Shown here: positions 63,142 to 64,000 of the stretch, in pieces
Layout of the letters: each line of letters opens with the position of its first letter
Numbering within the stretch: position 1 is the first letter of the stretch
Origin: Synechococcus sp. KORDI-49
GTDB lineage: Bacteria > Cyanobacteriota > Cyanobacteriia > PCC-6307 > Cyanobiaceae
Length of the DNA: 64,000 nt
Direction of reading: 5' to 3'
NCBI RefSeq assembly: GCF_000737575.1
Contig: NZ_CP006270.1
Coordinates: 809,163-873,162 of the forward strand
Notes under the pieces: generated by a model
What the model saw: only the letters and a program-made list of their open reading frames with translations
What the model was told of the DNA's origin: nothing
Databases searched by the model: none
Program-made: the position numbers and the translations under genes

Positions 63142-64000
63142 GCGGCACGGTTTCCAGCGCGCGGGAGGAGGGACGCCAGGGTCTGATGGCCGTGGTGCGG
63201 CTCGAGGACTTCCGCCGGCTCTGGATCGGCCAGATCTTCTCCCAGCTGGCGGACAAGTTCTACATCGTGCTGATGGTGTTCCTGATCGCCCAGCACTGGG
63301 TGAGTCAGGACGCTCAGAGCAGCGGCGCCATGGCGGAGGTCGCCTCCGCCATCCGCATGGACATCGAGACCAGAGCTCAGCGCATCACCCTGCTGGCGAC
63401 AGGCATCTACGTGGCCAACACCGTGCCCGCCGTGCTGCTGGGAATGCTGGCGGGGGTCTGGGCCGACCGCTGGCCGAAACGGCGGGTGATGGTGGCCTCC
63501 AACGCCATGCGGGCCCTGCTGGTGCTGCTGGCCCCTGTCTGTCTCCTGCCGGGTCCTGAACTGCTCGGGCTCAGCTGGGGGTACTGGGCCCTGCTGCTGA
63601 TGACCTTCCTGGAGTCGGTGCTCACCCAGTTCTTCGCCCCGGCGGAACAGGCGGCCATTCCGCTGCTGGTGCCGAACAAACTGCTGCTGGCGGCCAATTC
63701 GCTTTACCAGGCCACCAGCATGGCAGCCACCATCGTGGGCTTCGCCCTCGGTCAACCGATCCTGCGACTGCTCAATCAGAGCCTCGCCAGCCTGGGACTG
63801 TCGGGAGGTGAATTCCTACTGCTGCCGTTCTGCTACGGCATGGCGGCTCTCAGCCTCAGCACCATCCGTCTGCGCGAGACCCCCTCGCGGCCGAACAACA
63901 TCGGCATCGGGGAAGAGATCCGTGAAGGACTGCAGGTGCTGGTGAAACGGCCGACCGTGCGGCGGGCCATGCGCAATCTGGTGCTGCTCTACAGCCTGCT
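63138..64000 (+). CDS. Major facilitator superfamily transporter, 5' part (runs off the window)
   Basis: The frame is open from a TTG at 63138 to the window end (287 residues). It begins MSGTVSSAREEGRQGLMAVV and has several membrane helices, with the MFS motif A region as GMLAGVWADRWPKRRVMVASN and the FESVLTQFF-like segment TFLESVLTQFFAPAEQAA. It resembles the LplT/enterobactin-exporter-like MFS group. An insertion rich in Ser/Gln/Ala between helices 1 and 2 (residues about 55-80) is unusual. The TTG overlaps the recO stop by 4 nt. Confidence 0.85.
   Translation, partial: MSGTVSSAREEGRQGLMAVVRLEDFRRLWIGQIFSQLADKFYIVLMVFLIAQHWVSQDAQSSGAMAEVASAIRMDIETRAQRITLLATGIYVANTVPAVLLGMLAGVWADRWPKRRVMVASNAMRALLVLLAPVCLLPGPELLGLSWGYWALLLMTFLESVLTQFFAPAEQAAIPLLVPNKLLLAANSLYQATSMAATIVGFALGQPILRLLNQSLASLGLSGGEFLLLPFCYGMAALSLSTIRLRETPSRPNNIGIGEEIREGLQVLVKRPTVRRAMRNLVLLYSL

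Overview
The window looks like a chromosomal segment of a marine-type picocyanobacterium, most likely a high-GC Synechococcus. The evidence is photosystem II genes psbD-psbC, the PSI assembly gene ycf4, Mg-chelatase chlI, cytochrome b6f small subunits petG and petM, NTRC-type thioredoxin reductase, cyanobacterial families (CAAD, DUF3370, DUF1400, DUF3104, Ycf39) and the cyanobacterial small RNA Yfr1 at its usual place between a guaB-type gene and trxA. Genes are tightly packed on both strands. GTG and TTG starts, 1-4 nt stop/start overlaps and tail-to-tail overlaps of convergent genes are frequent. No rRNA, tRNA, insertion sequence or CRISPR array was found.

Layout: 1-9.1 kb holds the gyrA 5' end, a CAAD membrane protein, guaB3, Yfr1, trxA, hisH, rsmD, petG (opposite strand), a cytM-like cytochrome, a SPOUT methyltransferase, a beta-lactamase-fold hydrolase, a DUF3370 protein, chlI and ruvC. 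From about 9.1 to 13.0 kb the sequence becomes A+T-richer and is filled with short, mostly unrecognised ORFs (a DUF3104 protein, a DUF4278-like protein, a small secreted protein, a 30-residue membrane peptide and a frameshifted gene). It looks like a small genomic islet. From 13 to 32 kb core metabolism resumes: folate salvage, sufE, hom, a solute-binding protein with one permease, ychF, an efflux adaptor, polA, cysS, an NSS transporter and dxr.

From 32 to 48 kb there is an A+T-rich desaturase gene resembling plant/fungal FAD2, the pntA1-pntA2-pntB operon, a DEAD-box helicase, NTRC, infA, a pseudouridine synthase, an ArsM-like methyltransferase, petM-ycf39, a Trm1-type tRNA methyltransferase, ilvN and a lumenal/periplasmic cyclophilin. 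From 48.4 to 64 kb come ycf4, psbD-psbC with a strong terminator, then a sulfur amino acid block (two Cys/Met-metabolism PLP enzymes and cysK) preceded by two identical 12-bp palindromes. These are followed by queA, the pyruvate dehydrogenase E2 gene, an acyl-CoA/ACP synthetase, lipB, hpf, a deoC-like gene, recO and a truncated MFS transporter.

The observations most worth following are the twin palindromic operator upstream of the Met/Cys block, the fungal-type second PLP enzyme in that block, the FAD2-like desaturase, the DeoC-like protein that has lost its Schiff-base lysine, two genes whose coding evidence extends upstream of any canonical start codon, and several very small membrane-protein ORFs.
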